64,000 bases of DNA from Baekduia alba (GTDB taxonomy: Bacteria > Actinomycetota > Thermoleophilia > Solirubrobacterales > Solirubrobacteraceae): positions 248,001-312,000 of the forward strand of contig NZ_CP114013.1 in NCBI RefSeq assembly GCF_028416635.1, read 5' to 3'. The translations under genes were made by a program, and so were the position numbers. Below the pieces are notes generated by a model that made no database searches, was not told the DNA's origin, and saw only the letters and a program-made list of their open reading frames with translations. Positions 28,353 to 36,846 of this stretch are shown here, in pieces (the first letter of the stretch is position 1; every line of letters starts with the position of its first letter).

Positions 28353-29636
28353 ATGTCTGCCGATGCGGGAGCGAAGTCTGGGCGTCGCCGGGTCGAGCGC
28401 GGAATCTACGAGCAACCCAATGGCAAGTACTTGGTGTGCATCATGGTCGATGGCCGACCACGCTTTCGCGTCGTCGGCGTCGACCTGGAGGAGGCGCGGC
28501 GTCAACGCGGGGAGCTGATCGAGGCCGCGCGGCGAGGTGAGGTGCCTGTCGCGCCGAACCTGCGGTTGGACTCGGTGGTCGAGCAGTGGCTGAGTCGCTA
28601 TGAGACGCTCGTAGCTGGTGGGCTACGTCGGTCGCGCACGCTGGAGGCGCATCGCTACTACCTTGACCGCCACCTGCTCCCGCGCCTGGGTCGTCGCCGG
28701 ATCTCGGCGATCACCGTCTCTGACGTCTGCGCGGTGATCGACGGCATGCGCGCCGGCGGCTGCTCGGAGAAGACGATCGGCAACGCGTTGGCCACGCTGC
28801 ACAGCGTGCTGCGCTACGCCCGGCGTCAGGGTTGGGTCGTCGATGATCCGATCGCCAAGCTTGAGGCCGACGAGCGGCCGCGTCCGGAACCTCGGCGTCA
28901 GCGCGTGCTCGGACAGCAGGAGGTCGTCCGGCTGTTGGCCTGCACGAGCGACGCCTACCGGCCGTTGGTCGCGACGGCGTTGTTCACCGGGATGCGGATC
29001 TCGGAGTTGCTGGGCCTGATCTGGGGGGACGTCGACCTGCGTGCGGGGACCATCCACGTCCGCGCTCAGCTGTCGCGAGCCCATCGCGGCGTGCCGTCGG
29101 TGCGCGTCGCGCCCAAGACCCGCGCCGCGATGCGTGAGATCCCGCTTGTGCCCCAACTCGCTCAGCTGCTCCGTATCCACCGCGCGCTCGCACCGGCCGC
29201 GGCCGCCGCCGATTGGGTCTTTCCCTCGCAGACCGGCACGCCGCTGGGGCATCGCAACGCCCAGTACCGCGCGCTGGCGCGAGCGGCCAAGAAGGCCGGG
29301 CTGGAGGACGGCGACTGGCCACCGCTGCGCTTCCACGATCTGCGCCACACCTTCGCCAGCCACCTGATCATCGACCTCGGCCTCGACGTCGCCCAGGTCA
29401 GCCGCATCCTCGGCCACGCGCAGATCACCACCACCCTGAGCGTCTACACCCACCTCTTCGACGACGCCCGCCACGCCCAGGACCTCAAGGCCAGGATGGC
29501 CGCCAGCGCCTTCGCCGCGCTCCTCGAACCCGGCGCCGACCGAGAGTCGGAGGGCACGGTCGTAGCGTTCCCCAAGCGCCCCGGCGGCCGGCGATCCTCG
29601 GCGCGTGAGCGCGCGGCGGCGCGGTGGGCTACTTGA
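28353..29636 (+). CDS. Tyrosine integrase of the tRNA-Ala(CGC) element
   Basis: 427 residues in normal order: an N-terminal arm-binding part (YEQPNGKYLVCIMVDGRPRF), a SAM-like core-binding domain (EQWLSRYETLVAGG... TIGNALATLHSVLRYARRQGW), and a catalytic domain with all key residues. These are Arg in FTGMRISELLGL (about 215), HDLRHTF (about 328-333), GHAQITTT and the nucleophile Tyr in SVYTHLF (about 365). It looks fully active. It ends 87 bases before the 3' end of the intact tRNA-Ala(CGC) gene, which is the expected attachment site, and a terminator-like hairpin lies in between. It presumably catalyses insertion and excision at copies of the tRNA 3' end. Confidence 0.93.
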   Translation: MSADAGAKSGRRRVERGIYEQPNGKYLVCIMVDGRPRFRVVGVDLEEARRQRGELIEAARRGEVPVAPNLRLDSVVEQWLSRYETLVAGGLRRSRTLEAHRYYLDRHLLPRLGRRRISAITVSDVCAVIDGMRAGGCSEKTIGNALATLHSVLRYARRQGWVVDDPIAKLEADERPRPEPRRQRVLGQQEVVRLLACTSDAYRPLVATALFTGMRISELLGLIWGDVDLRAGTIHVRAQLSRAHRGVPSVRVAPKTRAAMREIPLVPQLAQLLRIHRALAPAAAAADWVFPSQTGTPLGHRNAQYRALARAAKKAGLEDGDWPPLRFHDLRHTFASHLIIDLGLDVAQVSRILGHAQITTTLSVYTHLFDDARHAQDLKARMAASAFAALLEPGADRESEGTVVAFPKRPGGRRSSARERAAARWAT

Positions 29637-29689
29637 CCAGAACTTGACCGACCGCGAAAGACGCCAGCGAGCAGACCGTCCGTAGAACG

Positions 29690-29720
29690 CGAAAACCCGC
29701 CGAAATGCAGCGGGTTTTCG
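29690..29720. terminator. 11-bp stem-loop with A/T flanks after tRNA-Ala(CGC)
   Basis: CGAAAACCCGC and GCGGGTTTTCG pair perfectly over 11 bp with a 9-base loop. It is placed 4 bases beyond the 3' end of the minus-strand tRNA, and its T-run suits tRNA termination. It could also stop the convergent integrase transcript. Related hairpins sit at the same place next to all four att scars. Confidence 0.75.
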
Positions 29721-29723
29721 TGA

Positions 29724-29796
29724 TGGAGCTAGGGGGACTCGAACCCCCGACCTCCTGGGTGCGATCCAGGCGCTCTCCCAACTGAGCTATAGCCCC
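29724..29796 (-). tRNA. tRNA-Ala (anticodon CGC)
   Basis: Read on the minus strand, the 73 bases fold into a full cloverleaf: acceptor GGGGCTA/TAGCTCC with discriminator A, D-arm GCTC/GAGC, anticodon stem CCTGG/CCAGG around loop ATCGCAC (anticodon CGC, reading codon GCG), T-arm GGGGG/CCCCC with loop TTCGAGT. CCA is not encoded. The 3' 43 bases are repeated as att scars at four places to the left. It is the intact copy, regenerated at the right end of the island series. Confidence 0.95.
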
Positions 29797-29881
29797 GGGT
29801 GGATCAGCGATTGTAGCCGTCAGGGAGCGGTTGACGCCTTGCGGACATGCACGCGCGCGCGGGTACGCTCCCGCGCGGGAG

Positions 29882-31792
29882 ATGTCGAACACCGGCTTCA
29901 TCGGCGATCTGAGGGATCGCCTGTCCAGCTTCCGTACCCGGTTGCGGCTGTTCTTCGTGCTCATCGTGATCGTGCCGATGGTCGCGGTGACGTTCATCGT
30001 GTTCCGGTTGATCGCGGAGTCCGAGAACGGGCAGGCCGACGCGCGGGTCGCCGCGCGGCAGGAGACCGCGATCTCGCTCTATTACGACGCGCGCGGGAAG
30101 GCCGATCGGATCGCGGCGCGGATCGGCCGGGATCCCCAGCTGGCCCGTGCGCTCCGGGCCCAGGACCACCGGCGCATCGAGAGCGCGGCCCGAACGCTGC
30201 TGCAGCAGACCGACGCCAAGCGGATCGTGCTCGCCCACGACGGCGCGACCTGGGCGGACGTCGGCGACCCGCGCGCGACGTTCCCGGCCACGCGCTCGCT
30301 CGTCGCCGACGGCGAGCCGGTGGCCGACCTCCAGGTCTCGGTCGAGGACGCGCAGGCCTACGCGCGCGACGTCCAGCACGCGACGGGCCTGGACACGATC
30401 GTCGAACGCCAGGGCCAGCCCATCGCGTCGACGATCGCGAACGTCGGCAGCCCGGACCTCCCGACGCACACCGGGACGACCGTCATCGGCGGCGAGGACT
30501 ACCGCGCCGCGTCCTTCTCGGCCCCCGGCTTCCTCGGCGAGCGCGTGCAGGTCGCGGTCCTCGAGCCGACCGCGACGACGGCGGACGACATCCGCCGGGG
30601 GCGCCTCGTCGCGGGCGTCGTCCTGCTCGGCTTCTTCCTGCTCGCGCTGGTCGCGGCGATCGTCGTCTCGCGCTCGCTCAACCGCCAGATCGAGGGCTTC
30701 CTCGCGGCGGCGCGCCGGCTCGGCGCCGGCGACTTCTCCGCGCAGGTCCCGACGCGCGGCGCCGACCAGTTCGCCCAGCTCGGCGACGAGTTCAACAAGA
30801 TGTCGGGCGAGCTCCAGCAGCGCCTCGATGAGCTGTCGGCGGAGCGCCTGCGCCTCGAGCTCTCGCTGCGCCGCATCGGCGAGACGTTCGCGTCCAACCT
30901 CGACCGCGACGCGCTGCTGGAGATCGTCGTGCGCACCGCCGTCGACGCGGTCGCCGCGCAGGGCGGCCAGGCGTTCATGGACGGGCGGCCGCTGACGACC
31001 ATCGGCGCCACCTCGCGCCCCGCGGCCGCCGCCGACGAGGTCGAGCGCCGGGTCCTGACGCTCGGCGAGCCGTCGTTCGCCGACGTCGAGGACGGCCACG
31101 CGCTCGCCCACCCGCTGCGCGCCGGTCCGGCGGCGGGCCCGGACGCGGACGCGATCGCCGGCGCGATCTCGGTCTGGCGCGTCGGCCGCCCGTTCTCGCA
31201 CCGCGAGCGCGAGCTCTTCCACTACCTCGCCGGTCAGGCCGCGGTGTCGGTCGAGAACGTCGGACTGCACGAGACCGTCAACCGCCAGGCCGTCACCGAC
31301 GAGCTGACCGGCCTCTCCAACCGCCGGCGCTTCCAGGAGACGATGAGCGCGGAGGTCGAGCGCTCCAAGCGCTTCGGCACCGAGCTCGGCCTCGTGATGC
31401 TCGACATCGACGACTTCAAGTCGGTCAACGACAGCTACGGCCACCAGCAGGGGGATCTCGTCCTGCGCGAGGTCGCCAAGATCCTCCGCGCGTCCTCCCG
31501 CGAGATCGACGAGCCCGCCCGCTACGGCGGCGAGGAGCTGGCCGTCGTCCTGCCCGGAACCGACCTCCAGGGCGCCCATCAGCTGGCCGAGCGCGTCCGC
31601 GAGGGCGTGGAGTCCCTGCGCCTGCCGATCCTCGGCGACGACGACGCCGAGCCGCTGCGGGTCACGGCGTCGTTCGGCGCGGCCGCCCTGCCGGCGAGCG
31701 CCGAGGACGTCCGCGGCCTCGTCGCCGCCGCCGACGAGGCGCTCTACCAGGCCAAACGCGCCGGGAAGAACCGCACGATCAGCGCTCGCTGA
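29882..31792 (+). CDS. Membrane diguanylate cyclase (HAMP-GAF-GGDEF)
   Basis: I start at ATG 29,882 (636 residues) because the hydrophobic N-terminal helix follows immediately. The upstream frame extension is unlikely. TM1 is LRLFFVLIVIVPMVAVTFIVF. A ~190-residue external sensor region follows, then TM2 (LVAGVVLLGFFLLALVAAIVV) and a HAMP segment (SRSLNRQIEGFLAAARRLGAGDFSAQVP). A GAF-like region comes before the cyclase. The C-terminal domain has the intact active site RYGGEEL and an RxxD I-site (REID) five residues upstream, so it should make c-di-GMP and be product-inhibited. DIDDFKSVNDSYGHQQGD is also canonical. It is the first chromosomal gene right of the tRNA-Ala(CGC). Confidence 0.9.
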   Translation: MSNTGFIGDLRDRLSSFRTRLRLFFVLIVIVPMVAVTFIVFRLIAESENGQADARVAARQETAISLYYDARGKADRIAARIGRDPQLARALRAQDHRRIESAARTLLQQTDAKRIVLAHDGATWADVGDPRATFPATRSLVADGEPVADLQVSVEDAQAYARDVQHATGLDTIVERQGQPIASTIANVGSPDLPTHTGTTVIGGEDYRAASFSAPGFLGERVQVAVLEPTATTADDIRRGRLVAGVVLLGFFLLALVAAIVVSRSLNRQIEGFLAAARRLGAGDFSAQVPTRGADQFAQLGDEFNKMSGELQQRLDELSAERLRLELSLRRIGETFASNLDRDALLEIVVRTAVDAVAAQGGQAFMDGRPLTTIGATSRPAAAADEVERRVLTLGEPSFADVEDGHALAHPLRAGPAAGPDADAIAGAISVWRVGRPFSHRERELFHYLAGQAAVSVENVGLHETVNRQAVTDELTGLSNRRRFQETMSAEVERSKRFGTELGLVMLDIDDFKSVNDSYGHQQGDLVLREVAKILRASSREIDEPARYGGEELAVVLPGTDLQGAHQLAERVREGVESLRLPILGDDDAEPLRVTASFGAAALPASAEDVRGLVAAADEALYQAKRAGKNRTISAR

Positions 31793-31838
31793 GCCTCCCT
31801 CGCCCTCCGGCGGCGGGGCTCGTTACGCTAAAGCGACC

Positions 31839-32393
31839 ATGGGCCTGTTGGATGACGCCATCCGGGAGCACCTCGAGCTCAAGCGCCGCCGGGGTGCCGA
31901 TCCGTCGGAGATCGAGCGCGAGGAGTCCGAAGCCCTCGGGCCGGTGCGGCGCGAGGTGGTCGAGGACGTCGAGCCGGAGCCGGAGGCCTCGGCGGGTTCG
32001 TACGCGGACCACGAGCCGGCCGCGCTGGACGAGCCGGGCGCGGTCTACGACGACGACCCGTTCGTCGACCACGAGCCCGAGCCCTACGAGCCGCCCGTCA
32101 CCCACGACGCGCCCTACGCCGAGCGCGAGGACGAGAGCGCGAGCCCGCCGCACGGCGACCCGCTCGCCCACGAGCAGACGCGCGAGTTCTCCTCGGTGGA
32201 GCTGGACGAGGCGCTCGGCCAGCACGAAGCTCCGCCCGCGCCGCCGGCCGAGCCGCCCGCCGACGTCGTCCCCGCCGACGACGAGCCGGACGCCGAGGAC
32301 GAGCTCGAGGAGACCCCGGACTTCCTGCAGGAGACGCCGGAGCACGACCGGCTCTGGTTCGAGCAGAAGCCGCCCAAGGACTTCGACTTCTGA
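31839..32393 (+). CDS. Acidic conserved hypothetical protein
   Basis: 184 residues starting MGLLDDAIREHLELKRRRGADPSEIEREESEALGP. After this short helical, conserved-looking N-terminus the protein is a long Glu/Asp/Pro-rich disordered segment ending in DRLWFEQKPPKDFDF, where the aromatic tail could be a short binding motif. It is soluble with no signal peptide. The function is unknown. Its TGA overlaps the proposed start of the downstream PhzF gene, so the two are probably co-translated. Confidence 0.7.
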   Translation: MGLLDDAIREHLELKRRRGADPSEIEREESEALGPVRREVVEDVEPEPEASAGSYADHEPAALDEPGAVYDDDPFVDHEPEPYEPPVTHDAPYAEREDESASPPHGDPLAHEQTREFSSVELDEALGQHEAPPAPPAEPPADVVPADDEPDAEDELEETPDFLQETPEHDRLWFEQKPPKDFDF

Positions 32394-33253
32394 GCAGCAG
32401 GCGGCTGACCTGGCTCGACGTGTTCACGTCGACCCCGCTCGCCGGGAACGGGTTGGCCGTCATCCACGACGCCGACGCGCTCGACGACGCCACGATGGTG
32501 TCGATCGCGCGGGAGACCGCGCAGTCGGAGACCACGTTCGTCCAGACGCCGACCGCCGACGGCGCCGACTACCGCAACCGCATCTACACGATGGTGGAGG
32601 AGATCCGGTTCGCGGGGCATCCGTCGCTCGGAACGGCGGTCGCGGTCGCGCGTGCGGCCGGCGTGACCGAGGCGCGCTACCGCCAGCAGACGATCGCCGG
32701 CGTCCAGCCGGTCGAGGTCGAGCTGGCCGGGAACGTCGCGCGCGCGAGCATGCTCCAGGAGCCCGCGGAGTTCGGCGAGCCGATCGACCCGCTGCCGGTG
32801 CTCGGCGCGCTCGGGCTCGGGCCTGCCGACGCGCACCCGGAGCTGCCGGTGCAGCCGGTCTCGACCGGGATCTACCACCTGATGGTGCCGCTTCGCGACC
32901 GCGTCGCGCTGGAGCGGATGCGACCGACCCTGAAGCGGGTGGAGGCGCTGGAGGCCAAGACGTCGACCATGGTCCTGTACCCGTTCGTGTGCGAGGGCCC
33001 GTCCGACGACGAGCGCGTCCACGCCCGCGGGTTCTTCGCCGAGCGCGACCACGTGCTGGAGGATCCGGCGACCGGCTCCGCCGCCGGGCCGCTGTGCGCC
33101 TACCTGCACCGGCACACCGGACGGACCGCGTCGACGATCGCCCAGGGCGTCGAGATGGGCCGCCCGAGCCGGCTGGAGACCGCGATCGTCGGCGATCGCG
33201 TCCAGGTCGCGGGGGACTGCGTGATCGTCCTGGAGGGCGAGCTGCACCTGTAG
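32390..33253 (+). CDS. PhzF-family isomerase-like protein
   Basis: The sequence TWLDVFTSTPLAGNGLAV, IARETAQSETTFV, RIYTMVEEIRFAGHPSLGTA and VLEDPATGSAAGPLCAYL matches the two-lobed PhzF fold. The catalytic Glu is in the SETTFV block and the DPATGSA loop is intact. The first GTG (32,420) would cut off the first beta strand. An AAGGA site 9 bases upstream and a CTG at 32,390 that overlaps the stop of the previous gene (CTGA) suggest a rare CTG start giving 287 residues. That start is inference. Substrates of most PhzF proteins are unknown. Confidence 0.8.
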   Translation: MSSRRLTWLDVFTSTPLAGNGLAVIHDADALDDATMVSIARETAQSETTFVQTPTADGADYRNRIYTMVEEIRFAGHPSLGTAVAVARAAGVTEARYRQQTIAGVQPVEVELAGNVARASMLQEPAEFGEPIDPLPVLGALGLGPADAHPELPVQPVSTGIYHLMVPLRDRVALERMRPTLKRVEALEAKTSTMVLYPFVCEGPSDDERVHARGFFAERDHVLEDPATGSAAGPLCAYLHRHTGRTASTIAQGVEMGRPSRLETAIVGDRVQVAGDCVIVLEGELHL

Positions 33254-33390
33254 GCGTCGATCAGGCGTCCAGAACAGACGCCGGTTGTTGAGGTGTTCTG
33301 ACCGGCTGGTCGAGAAGGACTGTGACACAGGCAGCGCGTCGGCATCGGGGAACAATCCCGGCGCGCTACGTCCCTCCGGCGACGGAGGGC

Positions 33391-33447
33391 GAAGGACGCC
33401 GCGGGCGCGCCGAACAGGCCCTCAGCCTCGGCGCGCTCGCGTCCTTC
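33391..33447. other. Long imperfect stem-loop between PhzF and patatin genes
   Basis: Outer arms GAAGGACGC/GCGTCCTTC (33,391-33,399 and 33,439-33,447) and inner arms GCGCGCCGA/TCGGCGCGC (33,405-33,413 and 33,428-33,436) pair perfectly. A further CCCTCCG/CGGAGGG hairpin lies just upstream at about 33,372-33,389. They may form the terminator of the PhzF unit or structure the leader of the patatin gene. The rest of the 250-base gap shows nothing else. Confidence 0.5.
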
Positions 33448-33509
33448 CTTCCGGCGGTTTGGACCGTCGGTCCGTAGGCAAGACGGGGCGTTGCCTGGAC
33501 CCTCTGAGC

Positions 33510-34871
33510 GTGTCCGACGGGTTCCAGCGCAGCGGCAACGGCGCCAGCGCCAACGGCTCGGCCTCCGCGCCGCGCGTCGCGCTCGTCCTGCCGGGCGGCG
33601 GCGCCCGCGGCGCCTACGAGGTCGGCGCGCTCTCGGTCCTGCTGCCGCTGCTCGAGGCGCGCGGCGAGCGGCCGGTGATCCTGTGCGGGACGAGCGTCGG
33701 CGCGATCAACGCGACCGCGCTCGGCGCGACCGCCGACCGCTCCGCCGGCGAGGCCGTCGCGTCGCTCAAGGACCACTGGCGCGGGATGCGCAAGGGCGAC
33801 GTGATCCGGCCGGTCGTCGGGCCTGGCCTGCCACTGACCGCGCTGCGGATGCTCGGCGAGGCGCTCGAGGTCCCGGGCGTCCGGCTCGCCGGCCTGCTCG
33901 ACCCGGCGCCGCTGAAGCGCTCGCTGGACCAGTGGATCGACTGGGACGCGCTGCACCGCAACGTCCGCCACGGCGTCATCGAGGCGGCGTGCGTCGTCGC
34001 GACCTCGCTGGCGCGCTCCAGCCCGGTCGCGTTCGTCGACAGCGCCGGCCGCGTCCCCGCGTCGCGACCGGCGGACCCGCTCCAGTACGTCCCAGCGGTC
34101 CTCGACAGCGAGCACGTGCGCGCGTCGGCCGCGATCCCGGTGCTCTTCCCGCCGGTCGAGATCGAGCATCCGGCCCCGATGGCCGGCTACTACGTGGACG
34201 GTGGCACGCGCCTGAACTCGCCCGTCTCGCCGGCGCTGGCGTTGGGCGCCGACCGCGTCGTCGTCATCGGCTTCCAGCCGTTCCGGGCGCGCGTCGAGCC
34301 GGGCAGCACCAGCGGCGTCGGCGCGCCGCGGCTCGCCGACGTCGCCGCCAACATCATCGACGGGTTGTTGGTGGACCAGGTCGTCGACGACCTCCACCGG
34401 TTGGCCACCATCAACTCGTTCGTGGTCGACACGCACGGCCCCGGCCCGCGCGGCGCCGCCGACGCCTACCGCGCGGCGCGCGGCCGCAAGCCCTACCGGC
34501 GCATCTCCTACGCCTTGGTCGCGCCGGAGCGTCGCGGCGAGCTCGCCGAGGTCGCCGACGACGTCTTCGACCGCCGCTACTCCGGGCTGAAGGGCTGGCT
34601 GCGCCCCGACTACCCGTTCATGTCGCGGTTGCTCGGCGGCGGCCGCTCACCCAGCCGCGGCGAGCTGTTGTCGTTCCTGCTCTTCGACGAGGACCACATC
34701 GAGCGCCTCTTCGAGATGGGCGCCCGCGACGCCCGACGCTGGCTCGACCGCCACCCGTCCGTCTGGTGCTCCGACGCCGCCCACGACTTCGACATCGACG
34801 CCTCCGCCGTCGCTCACCTCCGCGAACGCGAGGCCCTCGACGAGTGGCGCACCCTCCGCCGCCGCCCCTGA
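33510..34871 (+). CDS. Patatin-like phospholipase
   Basis: 453 residues from GTG 33,510. The hydrolase motifs are complete: oxyanion GGGARGAYEVG, nucleophile GTSVGAINAT and the Asp of VDGGTRLNSPVSPAL, so a Ser-Asp dyad acyl hydrolase is expected. The C-terminal third (DDVFDRRYSGLKGWLRPDYPFMSRLLGG) is typical of actinobacterial members. The first 20 residues are Ser/Gly-rich and have no signal peptide, so it is cytoplasmic or membrane-associated, acting on phospholipids or acylglycerols. Its 3' end is 33 bases before tRNA-Ala(TGC). Confidence 0.88.
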   Translation: MSDGFQRSGNGASANGSASAPRVALVLPGGGARGAYEVGALSVLLPLLEARGERPVILCGTSVGAINATALGATADRSAGEAVASLKDHWRGMRKGDVIRPVVGPGLPLTALRMLGEALEVPGVRLAGLLDPAPLKRSLDQWIDWDALHRNVRHGVIEAACVVATSLARSSPVAFVDSAGRVPASRPADPLQYVPAVLDSEHVRASAAIPVLFPPVEIEHPAPMAGYYVDGGTRLNSPVSPALALGADRVVVIGFQPFRARVEPGSTSGVGAPRLADVAANIIDGLLVDQVVDDLHRLATINSFVVDTHGPGPRGAADAYRAARGRKPYRRISYALVAPERRGELAEVADDVFDRRYSGLKGWLRPDYPFMSRLLGGGRSPSRGELLSFLLFDEDHIERLFEMGARDARRWLDRHPSVWCSDAAHDFDIDASAVAHLREREALDEWRTLRRRP

Positions 34872-34904
34872 CCGAGCCACCGAGCTAGAATCGGTGACCG
34901 CATT

Positions 34905-34977
34905 GGGGCCATAGCTCAGCTGGGAGAGCGCCTGCTTTGCAAGCAGGAGGTCGTCGGTTCGATCCCGTCTGGCTCCA
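34905..34977 (+). tRNA. tRNA-Ala (anticodon TGC)
   Basis: The 73 bases fold into a full cloverleaf: acceptor GGGGCCA/TGGCTCC plus A, D-arm GCTC/GAGC, anticodon stem CCTGC/GCAGG with loop TTTGCAA (anticodon TGC), T-arm GTCGG/CCGTC with loop TTCGATC. CCA is not encoded. The last 31 bases plus TC form the left direct repeat of an inserted element. Confidence 0.96.
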
Positions 34978-34979
34978 TC
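34947..34979. repeat. Left att repeat at tRNA-Ala(TGC)
   Basis: The 33 bases from GAGGTCGTCGG through GGCTCCATC are repeated exactly at 39,593-39,625. The repeat covers the T-arm and acceptor end of the tRNA, the usual crossover segment for tyrosine integrases. Confidence 0.85.
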
Positions 34980-36317
34980 AGCCCGGAATCCCTGGAAGCA
35001 GAGGGGTTTTCTCGTTCGTGGCGGTGGTTGGGCCGTTGGCGGTCGGAGGGAACGGAGAGGGAACACGCGAGGGAACGCGGGCCTGTCGGATGGCCTCCTC
35101 GGCGTCGATGCGGGGCTGGTCCTCGAGCTCGTCGATGACGTGGCCGTAGCGCGTGAGGGTCAGGCGGGCGTCGTGGCCGAGCTGGCGTGCGACGTAGATG
35201 ACGCTGCGGCCCTCGTGCAGCAGCAGACTGGCGAACGAGTGGCGCATCGCGTAGGGCGTGGTCTTGAGGTTGTCGACTGCGACACGGGCGCTGCCGAAGG
35301 AGCGCCGGCGCCAGGACTGGTAGGCCGCGACGCTCCACAGGGCGCCGGTCTGGCCGGGAAAGACGAGGGCCTCGCCGTGCGGCCGGCCGCTGGCCAGGCG
35401 CCACTCCGCGAGGTCGGTCTTGAGCGGGGAGAGCAGCCGGACGGTGCGGTGCTGGGTGGCCTTCGTGTCGTCCTCCGCACCGAGGGTCGGTCCAGGGCGA
35501 CGGGCCGCCCTGGGGTGCCGGGTCGCGAGGGTGGCGATCTGGGCTGCGCGGGCGGAGGACTCCCCGCGCTGGGCCATCACGCCGAGGATCTCGGCGCGGC
35601 GTTGGGAGAAGTGCTCGACGAGATGGCGCGGGACGCCAGCAATATCGGCGGTGCCGCGCTGGACGGGCTGCCAGGTGACGCCGAGTCGCTCGCTGAGCTC
35701 GGCGCGCAGCGACGCCTGGTAGAGGTAGCCGGCGGTCTTGCCGTGGGCGTAGATCTCGCGGCCGTCGAGTGCGGTCCAGCGCCAATCAGGCCCTGGGTCT
35801 CGTTGGCGATGACGACGTGCGTGTGCAACACGGGGTCGCCGGCGCGCGACGTGCGGTGCTCGAAGGCCGCGCCGACGAAGCCCCCGCCGACGACCTGAAT
35901 CGCGCCGCCCTTGCCGCGACGTGCACGGCAGGCCTCGCGCTCGAGGTAGCCGAGCGCGTCGGCGACGGCGGCCTCGTGCGCGCGGCGGACCCGTCGGGCG
36001 ATGGCGTTTTCGCCGATGCCGAAGATGACGCTGACGCTCTTCGGTGCCCGGAAGGTGAGGTCGAAGCCGGCGACGGCACCCTCGGCCATCGGGGTGCGGA
36101 TCGGCTCTCCCGACTCCGGGTGCTCGGCGGTGAGCAGACGGACGGTCTGGCCGTCGGCGACCTCGCCGGTCAGCCCCAGGTCGGCGGCGCCGCCGCCGAC
36201 CCAGGGGCCTGGCCGCTCACCCTCACCGGCGTAGTACTCCTCGCGCCCGTGGGCGACCTGCTCCTCGTAGTACCGCCCGGTTGAGGGCCCCGCCGCGAGC
36301 TTGCCGATGTTGAGCAT
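34978..36317 (-). pseudogene. MobF relaxase fused to a tyrosine-recombinase C-terminus
   Basis: From ATG 36,317 the product is a TrwC/TraI-type (MobF) relaxase N-terminus: MLNIGKLAAGPSTGRYYEEQV, DLTFRAPKSVSVIFGIG and the metal-binding HRTSRAGDPVLHTHVVIAN (HxH plus upstream His). A frameshift near 35,785 is followed in another frame by WTALDGREIYAHGKTAGYLYQASLR... HFSQRRAEILG, still relaxase. Near 35,490 the sequence switches without a stop to the C-terminal half of a tyrosine recombinase (MRHSFASLLLHEG, LGHDARLTLTRYGH with the Tyr), ending exactly at the tRNA 3' end. It is a deletion derivative of an integrative conjugative element. Neither half can be fully functional. A GCACCCC/GGGGTGC hairpin lies just upstream of the start (36,344-36,361). 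Confidence 0.8.
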
Positions 36318-36640
36318 GTCGCTCTGTCGCCGAGACCCCCGAAGCACCCCCTGCGGGGTGCATGTCTGTGTCCGCTGTGTCCGCCGTTGGACGTGGGGTT
36401 GCAGGGGCGGGTGCGGTTTCGCGGCCGGAGTGTCAGGGGTTGACGGCAGTCGACGGTCTGCGATGAGGACGGTTGGCCAGGGGTCAGGTGTGCCAGAGGA
36501 GCTTGGCGGCCTTGTCCGTGGGCGCCGGGAATCAAGCAGTTGGGAGGAGACGAATGGCGGCCGAACGGGCGACGACGCCACCGACACGGCGGATGCGTCA
36601 ACGTCGACGACCGACGAGAAGGAGCACGAGACCAGATGCT

Positions 36641-36846
36641 CAGCTCGGGGGCAAGCGGCTCAATGGCGTGTTCGCCATGACCGCCGACAATCAGCCGCTG
36701 CTCGGACCCGCTGACGACGTCGAGGGCCTGTGGGTCGCCGAGGCGCTGTGGGTGACGCACGCCGCCGGCGCGGCGCGTGCGCTCGTCAAGACGATGCTCG
36801 ACATGCCGCCGGCGATCGGCGGGCTCGGCGCACTTCGACCGGGCCG
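36641..36846 (+). pseudogene. Fragment of a dimethylglycine-dehydrogenase-like FAD oxidoreductase
   Basis: About 68 residues (GKRLNGVFAMTADNQPLLG, then VEGLWVAEALWVTHAAGAARALVKTMLD) match the end of the FAD domain of GcvT-type sarcosine/dimethylglycine oxidoreductases: F-T-x-D-x-x-PLLG and G(F/L)WVAEAxWVTH. A one-base shift then gives AHFDR, the family's next motif. Both ends are missing. It is debris carried in, or created by, the island. Confidence 0.6.

Noticed and set aside
29831-29881. Upstream start for the GGDEF protein
   Set aside because: The extra 17 residues lack coding character and would place a hydrophilic stretch before the first membrane helix; ATG 29,882 is preferred.
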